Shown here piece by piece: positions 1 through 7,064 of a DNA stretch of 36,181 nt. Source of the stretch: Candidatus Cloacimonadota bacterium (lineage in GTDB: Bacteria; Cloacimonadota; Cloacimonadia; Cloacimonadales; WRIO01); assembly GCA_023230175.1 (NCBI GenBank), contig JALNXV010000001.1, positions 1 through 36,181 of the forward strand. Reading direction: 5' to 3'. Every line of letters begins with the position of its first letter. The first letter of the stretch is position 1. Under the pieces are notes generated by a model. The model saw only the letters and a program-made list of their open reading frames with translations, was not told where the DNA came from and did no database searches. The translations under genes were made by a program, and so were the position numbers.

Positions 1-442
1 ATATAGTATAATAACTGATCAGAATTAGTACTAATTTAAATTTCTGAATTAACTAAGTTACTATTTTTAAATGTATTATATTAACAAATCTTCACTATCA
101 TAATAGAAATATATATAGTATAATAATTACTATATATAGACTATAGTTTTTTAAATATTCAAAATTAAATAAGAGTAATAAATTGTATTAGAGTACCTTA
201 TGTTAAATATACAATCATTAATTATATAGATCATAATAGAGGGTATAGATCATATTACTATATCTAATATTTATTATACTTTATCTTAGAATTAGTGAGG
301 ATAGCATTATCATTAAAATAAAAGAACTTAATAGAATACAATAGTAGAAACTTTATAATTATATTATAACTATTTTTAGCTAAAATGTTACGATGTATTT
401 TTATTTTTTTTAAATCATAAAATAATGTTAATGGTTATTAAA
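1..442. other. AT-rich non-coding stretch inside the mobile element
   Basis: I see no convincing gene on either strand. Two pairs of short direct repeats stand out. The 14-mer ATATAGTATAATAA occurs at 1-14 and 113-126, and the 11-mer TATAGATCATA occurs at 225-235 and 244-254. In sequence this rich in A and T, short repeats can arise by chance, so I assign no function. The segment lies left of a recombinase pair and an attachment-site remnant, so it is probably part of the same integrated element. Confidence 0.4.
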
Positions 443-500
443 AGGATATCCTAAACCAAATATATGTAAAATTTGGTAGTAAATAAAACGACCGTTTACT
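443..500. repeat. Palindrome cluster, distal part of a candidate recombinase site
   Basis: Three symmetric elements lie side by side. AGGATATCCT at 443-452 is a perfect palindrome. ACCAAAT at 455-461 pairs with ATTTGGT at 471-477. The dyad at 478-500 has AGTAAA at 478-483 facing TTTACT at 495-500, with AAACG/CGTTT around its centre. The 15-mer at 478-492 recurs exactly, inverted, at 597-611 in the recombinase promoter. This resembles one subsite of a resolvase site, but binding is inferred, not shown. Confidence 0.5.
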
Positions 501-572
501 TGACTTTTAATAACAATAACAACTACTCTAGATTTGCAATAACTTATGCGTCAATAAACTTAGTAAATAAAT

Positions 573-614
573 CAAAGTAAAAACTTGACAAAAATTGTCG
601 TTTTATTTACTTTG
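573..614. promoter_or_regulatory. 42-bp dyad over the serine recombinase promoter; candidate subsite or operator
   Basis: An imperfect palindrome runs from CAAAGTAAA (573-581) to TTTACTTTG (606-614), with an inner perfect pair GACAA (587-591) / TTGTC (595-599). It contains a consensus -35 box TTGACA at 585-590. A weak -10 candidate TTTACT lies at 607-612 after a 16-bp spacer. Small serine resolvases often bind dyad subsites that overlap their own promoter and so repress themselves. Its position just upstream of the recombinase gene and the shared 15-mer with 478-492 fit that pattern. Confidence 0.5.
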
Positions 615-630
615 CATTAAAGGAGGAATT

Positions 631-1212
631 ATGATTTTTGGATATGCAAGAGTTAGCACGCACGATCAAAATCTTGACCGTCAGTTAGAAGACCTAAACA
701 AAATAGGTGTAGATGAAGTTTTTCAAGAAAAAGTAACAGGCACTAAAGCAGACAGACCTCAGTTAAACAGGTTATTTGAAAAATTAAGAAAAGATGATGT
801 AGTTATTGTTTCTGATTTGACAAGATTGAGTAGAAGTACTAAAGACTTGTTTAATCTTGTTGAGCTGATTCAGTCCAAAGGTGCAAATATTAAATCTATC
901 AAAGAGTCATGGTTAGACACCACTACCCCAACAGGAAAGCTTATGTTTACCTTTATTGCAGGTATAAGCCAATTTGAAAGAGATTTAATATCTCAACGAA
1001 CTAAAGAAGGCTTAGAGATAGCCAGAGCAAGAGGTAAGGTAGGCGGTAGAAAGCAGAAATTAGATAACGTCAAAAAAGAGACCATACACAAGCTATATCA
1101 GGAAAAGAATATGAGTGTCATGGACATTTGTAAGATGTTTAGTATCAGCAAACCAACACTATATAAAGTAATAAATGAAGTTAGCAATTCTCTAAGTGAT
1201 ATTCTTAAATGA
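631..1212 (+). CDS. Small serine recombinase (resolvase/invertase family)
   Basis: This 193-residue protein is a small serine recombinase, which cuts and rejoins DNA through a phosphoserine intermediate. It begins with the family signature YARVS, giving nucleophile Ser9 and Arg7. The second motif DLTRLSRS at 62-69 supplies Arg65 and Arg68. A long E helix follows at about 100-135, and a C-terminal helix-turn-helix at about 161-183 fits minor- and major-groove binding to dyad sites. I chose ATG 631 because AGGAGG lies at 621-626; a TTG at 595 would start inside the promoter dyad. The gene converges with the tyrosine integrase and is preceded by the repeats at 443-614. It could be a resolvase, an invertase or a stray element gene; the sequence does not decide. 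Family assignment is firm. Confidence 0.93.
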   Translation: MIFGYARVSTHDQNLDRQLEDLNKIGVDEVFQEKVTGTKADRPQLNRLFEKLRKDDVVIVSDLTRLSRSTKDLFNLVELIQSKGANIKSIKESWLDTTTPTGKLMFTFIAGISQFERDLISQRTKEGLEIARARGKVGGRKQKLDNVKKETIHKLYQEKNMSVMDICKMFSISKPTLYKVINEVSNSLSDILK

Positions 1213-1225
1213 TAGTATTACCTTC

Positions 1226-1346
1226 TTGACTAAAAATTTGTGTAAGAATAAAAAGCATTTTATATCTATCATGTAATCCTTAGAAACCAATCAAACTTTT
1301 TGTAAAATGCTAAATTGATAAACAAATATTTTGACTAAAAAATTTG
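1226..1346. repeat. Direct and inverted repeats between the two recombinase genes
   Basis: TTGACTAAAAATTTG at 1226-1240 recurs with one extra A at 1331-1346, 105 bp away. Between them AGCATTTTA (1254-1262) and TAAAATGCT (1303-1311) form a perfect 9-bp inverted pair with a 40-nt loop. The segment separates two convergent genes and has no compact hairpin with a T-run, so a classical terminator is not evident. The TTGAC-(A/T)-rich motif resembles the promoter-side repeats of the recombinase, which may mean shared binding. That is inference. Confidence 0.4.
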
Positions 1347-1352
1347 AACTAC

Positions 1353-2474
1353 TTATTTTCTAGAAAATACAGGTAATTTATTTATTGCCTCCTCTTTTAC
1401 TTTATCAATTAATTTCGCATACACCATTGTTGTTCTAATGTCTTTGTGACCAAGAATTTTCGAAACAGTAAAAATATCAACACCTTTTGTAAGGCATAAT
1501 GTAGCAAAAGTGTGTCTAGCTGTATGGAAATTAACATTTTTGGATATTCCTATATTTTTAATCCATTGTTTTAATAATCTTAATGCACGTCTATGACTAG
1601 GCAATTTAAATATATATTCATTTTCTGAAATATCTTTTTGTATTTCAATGATTTTTAATACATCTTCATTCAGAGGGATTATGTTAGGAACATTATTCTT
1701 TTTTTGAATTAAAATCAATTTATTATTTTCAATATTACTCCATTTTAAACTCATCAAATCGGAGATTCTAAGACCAGTGCTACAACTAAAAAGAAAAGCA
1801 TTTGATATATTAATATTTCTAAATTTATTTTTATACATAATCTCCAATTCGTTTTCTGTAAGAAAAACTTTCTCGGTATCAGGAATACGGTTTTTAATTT
1901 TCGAAGTAAATGGAGATTTAATAATATAACCTTTTTCTTCAGCAAATTTTAAAAGAATCTTTAAGTGATTCAAATAATTGTAAACTGTTGCCTTTTTATA
2001 ATTTTCTTCGAGAAAACCTTTATATTGTTTGATAGTATTTTCTGTTATTTCTGAAATTAGCAAATTATCTTTTTTTAAAAATATATTTTTTAAATTCATT
2101 ATAGCAATTTTGTATCCTTTAGAGTTTTTTTCTTTTTTCCCAATCAAAAATTCTCTTAATATTAAATCAATTGGAGTTTTATTCTTATTAAGCAAATTTA
2201 CACCATAATCATCATTAATTATCTTTGATTCATTATCAGCAATAATTTTTTTTACTATTTCAAATGTTTGTTTATCTTTAACATTGTTCCCAATAAAATA
2301 GAGTTTTAAGTATTCTTTTGTTCTAATATTATTATTGCAATAATCTAAATATATATTAAGCTTGTTCTTCAATACTCTTGTTCTTATTTTAATTTTACTT
2401 ATCGTATTAAAAGATAATAACATGTTCTCAACTTGTTTGCTTATTAAATTCGATTTTTCAATACTGTCATTCAT
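1353..2474 (-). CDS. Tyrosine recombinase / integrase of a tRNA-targeted element
   Basis: A 373-residue phage-type integrase that would catalyse site-specific insertion and excision. The N-terminal part (about 1-100) is Asn/Lys-rich and probably binds arm sites. A SAM-like core-binding domain spans about 105-190 and the catalytic domain about 200-365. All key residues are visible: Arg236 in STGLR, His317 and Arg320 in HTARH, His343 in LGH, and nucleophile Tyr352. A basic hairpin near Lys257-258 supplies the expected lysine. The start has GGAG six bases upstream (complement of 2481-2484). Upstream of the gene lie three GGGACAGAATT repeats and then a 3' tRNA-Lys fragment, the usual arrangement of an integrase beside its att site. 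The gene appears intact. Confidence 0.95.
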   Translation of the reverse strand: MNDSIEKSNLISKQVENMLLSFNTISKIKIRTRVLKNKLNIYLDYCNNNIRTKEYLKLYFIGNNVKDKQTFEIVKKIIADNESKIINDDYGVNLLNKNKTPIDLILREFLIGKKEKNSKGYKIAIMNLKNIFLKKDNLLISEITENTIKQYKGFLEENYKKATVYNYLNHLKILLKFAEEKGYIIKSPFTSKIKNRIPDTEKVFLTENELEIMYKNKFRNINISNAFLFSCSTGLRISDLMSLKWSNIENNKLILIQKKNNVPNIIPLNEDVLKIIEIQKDISENEYIFKLPSHRRALRLLKQWIKNIGISKNVNFHTARHTFATLCLTKGVDIFTVSKILGHKDIRTTMVYAKLIDKVKEEAINKLPVFSRK

Positions 2475-2550
2475 TTAAATCTCCAAATTAGTATTCTATA
2501 TAAAAATATAACACTAAAAAATAAAAATACAACTAATAACTATAAAAAAA

Positions 2551-2583
2551 GGGACAGAATTGGGACAGAATTGGGACAGATTG
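2551..2583. repeat. Three tandem GGGACAGAATT repeats, candidate integrase arm sites
   Basis: An 11-bp unit GGGACAGAATT is repeated exactly at 2551-2561 and 2562-2572, and a third copy at 2573-2583 diverges after GGGACAGA. The GC content of the unit stands out from the surrounding A/T sequence. It lies between the integrase start and the tRNA-derived att core. Tyrosine integrases of this architecture bind short direct repeats (arm sites) there. Binding is inferred from position. Confidence 0.55.
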
Positions 2584-2584
2584 A

Positions 2585-2681
2585 ATCAATAACAATCAAC
2601 ATACATCAATATATCATAATATTGTTGTATAATATAAGTCATTGTAATATAGTGATTTAATATATATCAATATGTATTGAT
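2585..2681. repeat. ATCAATA repeats, last pair forming a dyad
   Basis: The 7-mer ATCAATA occurs at 2585-2591, 2605-2611 and 2666-2672, and inverted as TATTGAT at 2675-2681. The last two form a perfect 7+2+7 palindrome. They sit between the GGGACAGAATT repeats and the tRNA fragment. They could be integrase core, excisionase or host-factor sites, but A/T bias makes chance a partial explanation. Confidence 0.35.
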
Positions 2682-2708
2682 GTTGAAAAAAATAATAATT
2701 ATAATATA

Positions 2709-2754
2709 ACTCTTAATCAGTGGGTCTAGGGTTCGAATCCCTACGGGTGTACCA
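2709..2754 (+). tRNA. 3' fragment of tRNA-Lys(CUU); candidate attachment site of the element
   Basis: The segment reads as positions 31-76 of a tRNA. The anticodon loop CTCTTAA lies at 2710-2716 with anticodon CTT at 2712-2714. The 3' anticodon stem TCAGT is at 2717-2721 and the variable loop GGGTC at 2722-2726. The T arm is TAGGG (2727-2731), TTCGAAT, CCCTA (2739-2743). The acceptor strand is CGGGTGT (2744-2750), followed by A and an encoded CCA. The 5' side is absent: the bases before the loop (TATAA) cannot pair with TCAGT, and there is no D arm. Homology therefore stops at the anticodon loop, a common crossover point for tRNA-targeting integrases. It is not a functional tRNA gene. An intact copy beginning ACACCCG is expected at the other end of the element, outside the window. 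Confidence 0.85.
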
Positions 2755-2849
2755 TTTATTTATATTATTAAATTCCAAATCATTAAAAAATATTTGACAA
2801 AAAAGTAGCTTCAATAAAGGTTACAAAAAAGATTATGAAGGATATATCT

Positions 2850-3215
2850 ATGTATGAAATCATCATATTGATAGTAATTGGCTTATTTTCAGGAATATTA
2901 AGTGGAGTATTAGGAATTGGTGGGGGTTTAGTCATTGTTCCTGCGTTAGTTTTTTTTCTGAAAATGACACAACACGAAGCTCAAGGTACTACATTAGCAT
3001 TAATGTTACCTCCAATAACACTTTTATCTACCTATGCATATTATAAAGCCGGTCATTTAAATTTAAAGGTTATAATCTTTGTCTGCATTGGTTTTTTTAT
3101 AGGTGGATTATTTGGTGGTAAAATTGCAGTCGCAATAAATGCTTTTATGCTAAAAAAAATATTTGCAGTTTTATTAATTGCTGTTGCTTTAAATATGTTA
3201 TTATCTAAAAAATAA
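2850..3215 (+). CDS. Half-size TauE/SafE-type membrane protein
   Basis: About 121 residues with four hydrophobic segments (about 3-37, 45-65, 72-93 and 100-117). The first carries the glycine-rich signature GVLGIGGG followed by VPAL, typical of the TauE/SafE (DUF81) family. Full members, proposed exporters of sulfite or organosulfonates, have two such halves and about 250 residues. This one has only one half and ends cleanly, so it may act as a homodimer. The substrate cannot be told. I prefer ATG 2850, which has GAAGGA at 2837-2842; ATG 2835 would add five residues but has poorer spacing. A TTGACA lies at 2794-2799. It is the first chromosomal gene after the att fragment, so it could instead be truncated. 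Confidence 0.75.
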   Translation: MYEIIILIVIGLFSGILSGVLGIGGGLVIVPALVFFLKMTQHEAQGTTLALMLPPITLLSTYAYYKAGHLNLKVIIFVCIGFFIGGLFGGKIAVAINAFMLKKIFAVLLIAVALNMLLSKK

Positions 3216-3406
3216 AAAAACAGTTTGCTTAATGATGTTATGCTATAATGATATATATCATTATTTAAAAGCTTTTTAAACTCATATTAGGTATATCTTT
3301 TCTATAATAATACACATAAATTATGAAATATATTACTATAAAAATTCATTTATTTTAAATGATAACATACAGAATTGCAAAATTCATTTATTTATTACGA
3401 TTTTTA

Positions 3407-3440
3407 TTGACAAAAAAACAAATATTTTTTTTTATATAAA
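3407..3440 (+). promoter_or_regulatory. Candidate promoter of the PFOR gene
   Basis: A consensus -35 TTGACA lies at 3407-3412 and is followed by a long T-run and the A/T block at 3431-3440 containing TTTATA (18-bp spacer) and TATAAA. The -10 assignment is not unique. The gene has its own strong Shine-Dalgarno AAGGAG at 3477-3482. The rest of the 272-bp gap shows nothing recognisable. Confidence 0.4.
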
Positions 3441-3487
3441 TAGAATAAAGTGTATATTAGCAAACAAAACAAATAAAAGGAGAAACG

Positions 3488-6400
3488 ATGAGTCAGTTTA
3501 AAAAAGAAACAATGGACGGAAATACAGCTGCTGCTCATATAGCATATGCTTTCAGTGATGTAGCTGCTATTTACCCGATTACCCCATCATCAAATATGGG
3601 TGAACTGGCTGATGCATGGGCGTCAGTAGGCAGAAAAAATGTTTTTGATAAAGCCGTAGAAGTTGTAGAAATGCAATCAGAAGCAGGTGCAGCCGGAGCC
3701 CTTCACGGTTCATTAGCTGCAGGAGCTTTAACAACTACGTTTACAGCTTCACAAGGTTTATTATTAATGATACCAAATATGCACAAAATAGCAGGAGAGC
3801 TTTTACCAACAGTTTTTCATGTATCGGCACGTTCATTAGCTGCTCAGTCTTTATCAATATTTGGCGATCATTCAGATGTAATGTCAGTAAGAAATACCGG
3901 ATTTGGTCTCTTAGCTTCAGCATCAATCCAAGAAATTATGGATTTAGGTGCAGTAGCACATTTAACATCCTTAAAATCAAATATTCCTTTTGTTCATTTC
4001 TTTGATGGATTTAGAAATTCTCATGAAATCCAAAAAGTTGAAGTTACTGATTATGAAACGTTAAAAAGTATGTTAGACACTAAATATATTGAAGCTTTTA
4101 GAGCAAGAGCTTTAAATCCTGATTCACCAAAAGTAAAAGTGGGAGCTCAAAATCCGGATGTTTATTTCCAAGGCAGAGAAACTGTAAATAGATTTTATGA
4201 TGCTTGCCCTGAAATAGTTCAAGAATATATGAATCTCGTTTCTGAAAAAGTTGGTCGTAAATATAACCTCTTTGATTATGTAGGAGCACCTGATGCAGAT
4301 AAAATCATCATTGCAATGGGTAGCGGATGTGAAACAGTTGAAGAAGCTATCACTTATTTAAACGCAAATGGATATAAAGTAGGTTTAATTAAAGTTCGTT
4401 TATTCAGACCATTCTCTTTAAAACACTTCATCGATGTAATTCCTGCAAGCTGTAAAAAAATAGCTGTACTTGACAGAACTAAAGAACCAGGTTCTTTAGG
4501 AGAACCTTTATATCAAGATGTTGTAACTGCATTAAAAGATAAAAAAGATATTATGATCATCGGTGGTCGTTACGGTCTTTCATCAAAAGAATTCACACCA
4601 AGTATGGTTAAGGCAATCTATGATCATCTTGATAGTGAAGCATTTCACGGTTTTACTGTTGGAATTAATGACGATGTAACACATAAATCATTAACAGTTA
4701 ATGAAGAAATCAATACAATTCCTCAAGGAACTATCAGTTGTTTGTTCTGGGGTTTAGGTTCAGACGGAACCGTTGGTGCAAACAAAAATAGCATCAAAAT
4801 TATTGGTGATAACACAGAAATGTTTGCTCAAGGATATTTCCAATATGATTCCAAAAAATCAGGTGGTATTACTCGTAGCCATTTAAGATTTGGTAAATCT
4901 CTAATAAAATCACAATATTTAGTTCAAAAACCTGACTTTATTGCTTGCCACAATCAAGCATTTATCGGAAGATATGATTTACTTGAAGGTATCAAAGAAG
5001 GTGGAACTTTCTTATTAAATTCAAACTGGAATAGAGATGAAGCATTCTCACATCTTACAGAAGATATGCAAAAAACAATTATTGAAAAAAAGATTAAATT
5101 TTTCAATATTGATGCTCTCGCTATTTCGAATGCAGTTGGATTAGGCTCAAGAATCAATACTGTAATGCAAACAGCGTTTTTCTTAATATCTGGTGTCCTT
5201 GAAAGAGAAGAAGCTGTTAAAATGATTAAGAAGTCAATTGATAAATCATATAGAAAAAAAGGAGATTCAGTTGTTGAAAAGAACTGGAAAGCAGTTGATA
5301 GTACCAATGAAGCACTTGTTCAAATTAATGTTCCAAGTCAACTACCAGGTAAATCAACACCAGTAAAAAAACTTATCCCTGACAATGCAAATGATTTTAC
5401 AAAAAACATTATAGAACCAATAATGAAAGAACAAGGTGACAGAATAACTGTAGGTCAAATGCCTATTGATGGTGTTATGGATTCAGGTACTACTCAACTT
5501 GAAAAACGTGGTGTAGCAGCATTCGTACCTCATTGGATTCCTGAAAATTGTATCCAATGTAATCAATGTTCATTTGTTTGTCCTCATGCAGCTATCAGAC
5601 CAAAACAAATCAAACAAGAAGATCTAAATGATGCACCTAATAGTTTTAAAACACTTAAAGCAATTGGAAAAAATGATTTACAATACAAGTTACAAGTTTA
5701 TATAGATGATTGCCAAGGCTGTAAAGTATGTGTTAACGAATGCCCTAAAGGTGCTCTTGTAATGAAACCTATCCAAGAAGAACGAGATAATGGCGAAGAA
5801 GCTAACTATAAATATTTCATTAATCTCCCTGAAGATATAACCGGAGAATGGAAAGAACAAACTGTAAAAGGTAGTCAATTTAAACAACCTCTTTTAGAAT
5901 TCTCAGGTGCTTGTGCAGGTTGCGGTGAAACTCCTTATGTAAAATTAATTACACAATTCTATGGAGATAGAATGATTATAGCAAATGCAACAGGTTGTTC
6001 TTCAATTTGGGGTGGTACATTCCCAAGTATTCCTTATTGCAAAAACAAAGATGGTCACGGACCGGCTTGGGGTAACTCTTTATTTGAAGACAATGCTGAA
6101 TATGGTTTCGGTATGAGATTGGCAGTTAATTCTAATCGCAAATATCTTAAATTAACCTCTGAAAAATTATTAACTCAAAATATTTCTAATGACCTCAAAT
6201 CAGCATTGAATTTTGCTTTAGAAAATTGGGCAAAAACTAACGATGAAACTAAACAAAACAGTGAAAAATTAAAAAACCTACTAACTAAAGAAGTAAAAAA
6301 TGCTCAAGGTGAAACTTTAAAACTGCTTGAAAAAGCTATAGAATTTAAAAATTACTTTGTAGAAAAAAGTATCTGGTGTTTTGGTGGTGACGGTTGGGCT

Positions 6401-7006
6401 TATGATATTGGCTTCGGTGGTGTTGATCACGTGCTTGCATCAAATAGAAATATAAACATCTTAGTATTAGATACAGAAGTTTATTCAAATACCGGTGGTC
6501 AAGCATCTAAAGCAACTCCTATCGGGTCTGTTGCTCGCTTTGCTGAAAGTGGAAAACCAACAACTAAAAAAGATCTCGGTATGATGATGATGAGTTATGG
6601 ATATGTTTATGTCGCTTGTGTTTCAATGGGAGCAAACAAAATGCAACTCATTAATGCCATCAAGGAAGCAGAAGCTTTTGACGGACCGTCTATTATCATA
6701 GCTTATGCTCCTTGTATTAATCACGGTATTGATATGGCCAAAGCTCAAGAAGAAGAAAAACGTGCTGTTGATAGTGGCTATTGGATTCTTTACCGTTATA
6801 ATCCTGCAAACATAGCTGAAGGTAAAAATCCATTTACACTTGATTCAAAAGAACCAACACTTGACGTACGTGAATTTATAGATAGCGAAACAAGATACAC
6901 TTCTCTTGGTCGTAAATTCCCGGAAAAAATGAAACAATATAGAGAAGAAGCTTATAACTTTATTCAAAAAAGATGGGCTCAATACAAACAACTCGCAGGT
7001 AAATAA
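3488..7006 (+). CDS. nifJ: Pyruvate:ferredoxin (flavodoxin) oxidoreductase, single chain
   Basis: This 1172-residue enzyme oxidises pyruvate with CoA to acetyl-CoA and CO2 and passes electrons to ferredoxin or flavodoxin. It is cytoplasmic and central to anaerobic carbon metabolism. The order is the full homodimeric PFOR: the pyruvate-binding domain I starts at the N terminus (YPITPSS near 29), then domain II, the gamma-like domain and a 2[4Fe-4S] ferredoxin domain. Its clusters are held by Cys688/691/694/698 and Cys742/745/748/752. The TPP domain follows, with Cys809 and Cys812 of the proximal cluster and the TPP/Mg motif GGDGWA at 966-971. Length is normal for the family. It stands alone, with its own RBS upstream and a strong terminator downstream. 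Codon use is visibly more regular than in neighbours, as expected for a highly expressed enzyme. Confidence 0.98.
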   Translation: MSQFKKETMDGNTAAAHIAYAFSDVAAIYPITPSSNMGELADAWASVGRKNVFDKAVEVVEMQSEAGAAGALHGSLAAGALTTTFTASQGLLLMIPNMHKIAGELLPTVFHVSARSLAAQSLSIFGDHSDVMSVRNTGFGLLASASIQEIMDLGAVAHLTSLKSNIPFVHFFDGFRNSHEIQKVEVTDYETLKSMLDTKYIEAFRARALNPDSPKVKVGAQNPDVYFQGRETVNRFYDACPEIVQEYMNLVSEKVGRKYNLFDYVGAPDADKIIIAMGSGCETVEEAITYLNANGYKVGLIKVRLFRPFSLKHFIDVIPASCKKIAVLDRTKEPGSLGEPLYQDVVTALKDKKDIMIIGGRYGLSSKEFTPSMVKAIYDHLDSEAFHGFTVGINDDVTHKSLTVNEEINTIPQGTISCLFWGLGSDGTVGANKNSIKIIGDNTEMFAQGYFQYDSKKSGGITRSHLRFGKSLIKSQYLVQKPDFIACHNQAFIGRYDLLEGIKEGGTFLLNSNWNRDEAFSHLTEDMQKTIIEKKIKFFNIDALAISNAVGLGSRINTVMQTAFFLISGVLEREEAVKMIKKSIDKSYRKKGDSVVEKNWKAVDSTNEALVQINVPSQLPGKSTPVKKLIPDNANDFTKNIIEPIMKEQGDRITVGQMPIDGVMDSGTTQLEKRGVAAFVPHWIPENCIQCNQCSFVCPHAAIRPKQIKQEDLNDAPNSFKTLKAIGKNDLQYKLQVYIDDCQGCKVCVNECPKGALVMKPIQEERDNGEEANYKYFINLPEDITGEWKEQTVKGSQFKQPLLEFSGACAGCGETPYVKLITQFYGDRMIIANATGCSSIWGGTFPSIPYCKNKDGHGPAWGNSLFEDNAEYGFGMRLAVNSNRKYLKLTSEKLLTQNISNDLKSALNFALENWAKTNDETKQNSEKLKNLLTKEVKNAQGETLKLLEKAIEFKNYFVEKSIWCFGGDGWAYDIGFGGVDHVLASNRNINILVLDTEVYSNTGGQASKATPIGSVARFAESGKPTTKKDLGMMMMSYGYVYVACVSMGANKMQLINAIKEAEAFDGPSIIIAYAPCINHGIDMAKAQEEEKRAVDSGYWILYRYNPANIAEGKNPFTLDSKEPTLDVREFIDSETRYTSLGRKFPEKMKQYREEAYNFIQKRWAQYKQLAGK

Positions 7007-7021
7007 TTTCAATAAAAAATT

Positions 7022-7049
7022 AAGAGGGACTATATGTCCCTCTTTTTTT
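7022..7049. terminator. Bidirectional rho-independent terminator
   Basis: A perfect 9-bp stem, AAGAGGGAC (7022-7030) and GTCCCTCTT (7036-7044), has a TATAT loop and runs into seven T on the + strand. On the - strand the stem is followed by TTAATTTTTTATT. It lies between the convergent PFOR and tricorn-like genes and can stop both. Confidence 0.93.
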
Positions 7050-7064
7050 ATAGAATTTATAATC

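Noticed and set aside
595..630. TTG start for the serine recombinase
   Set aside because: It lies inside the promoter dyad and adds residues absent from the family, while ATG 631 has a perfect AGGAGG.
2709..2754. An intact tRNA-Lys gene
   Set aside because: The acceptor 5' strand, D arm and 5' anticodon stem are missing; the preceding bases cannot pair.
4954..5307. A 117-codon - strand frame inside the PFOR gene
   Set aside because: It is antisense to a well-conserved coding region and has no family features.
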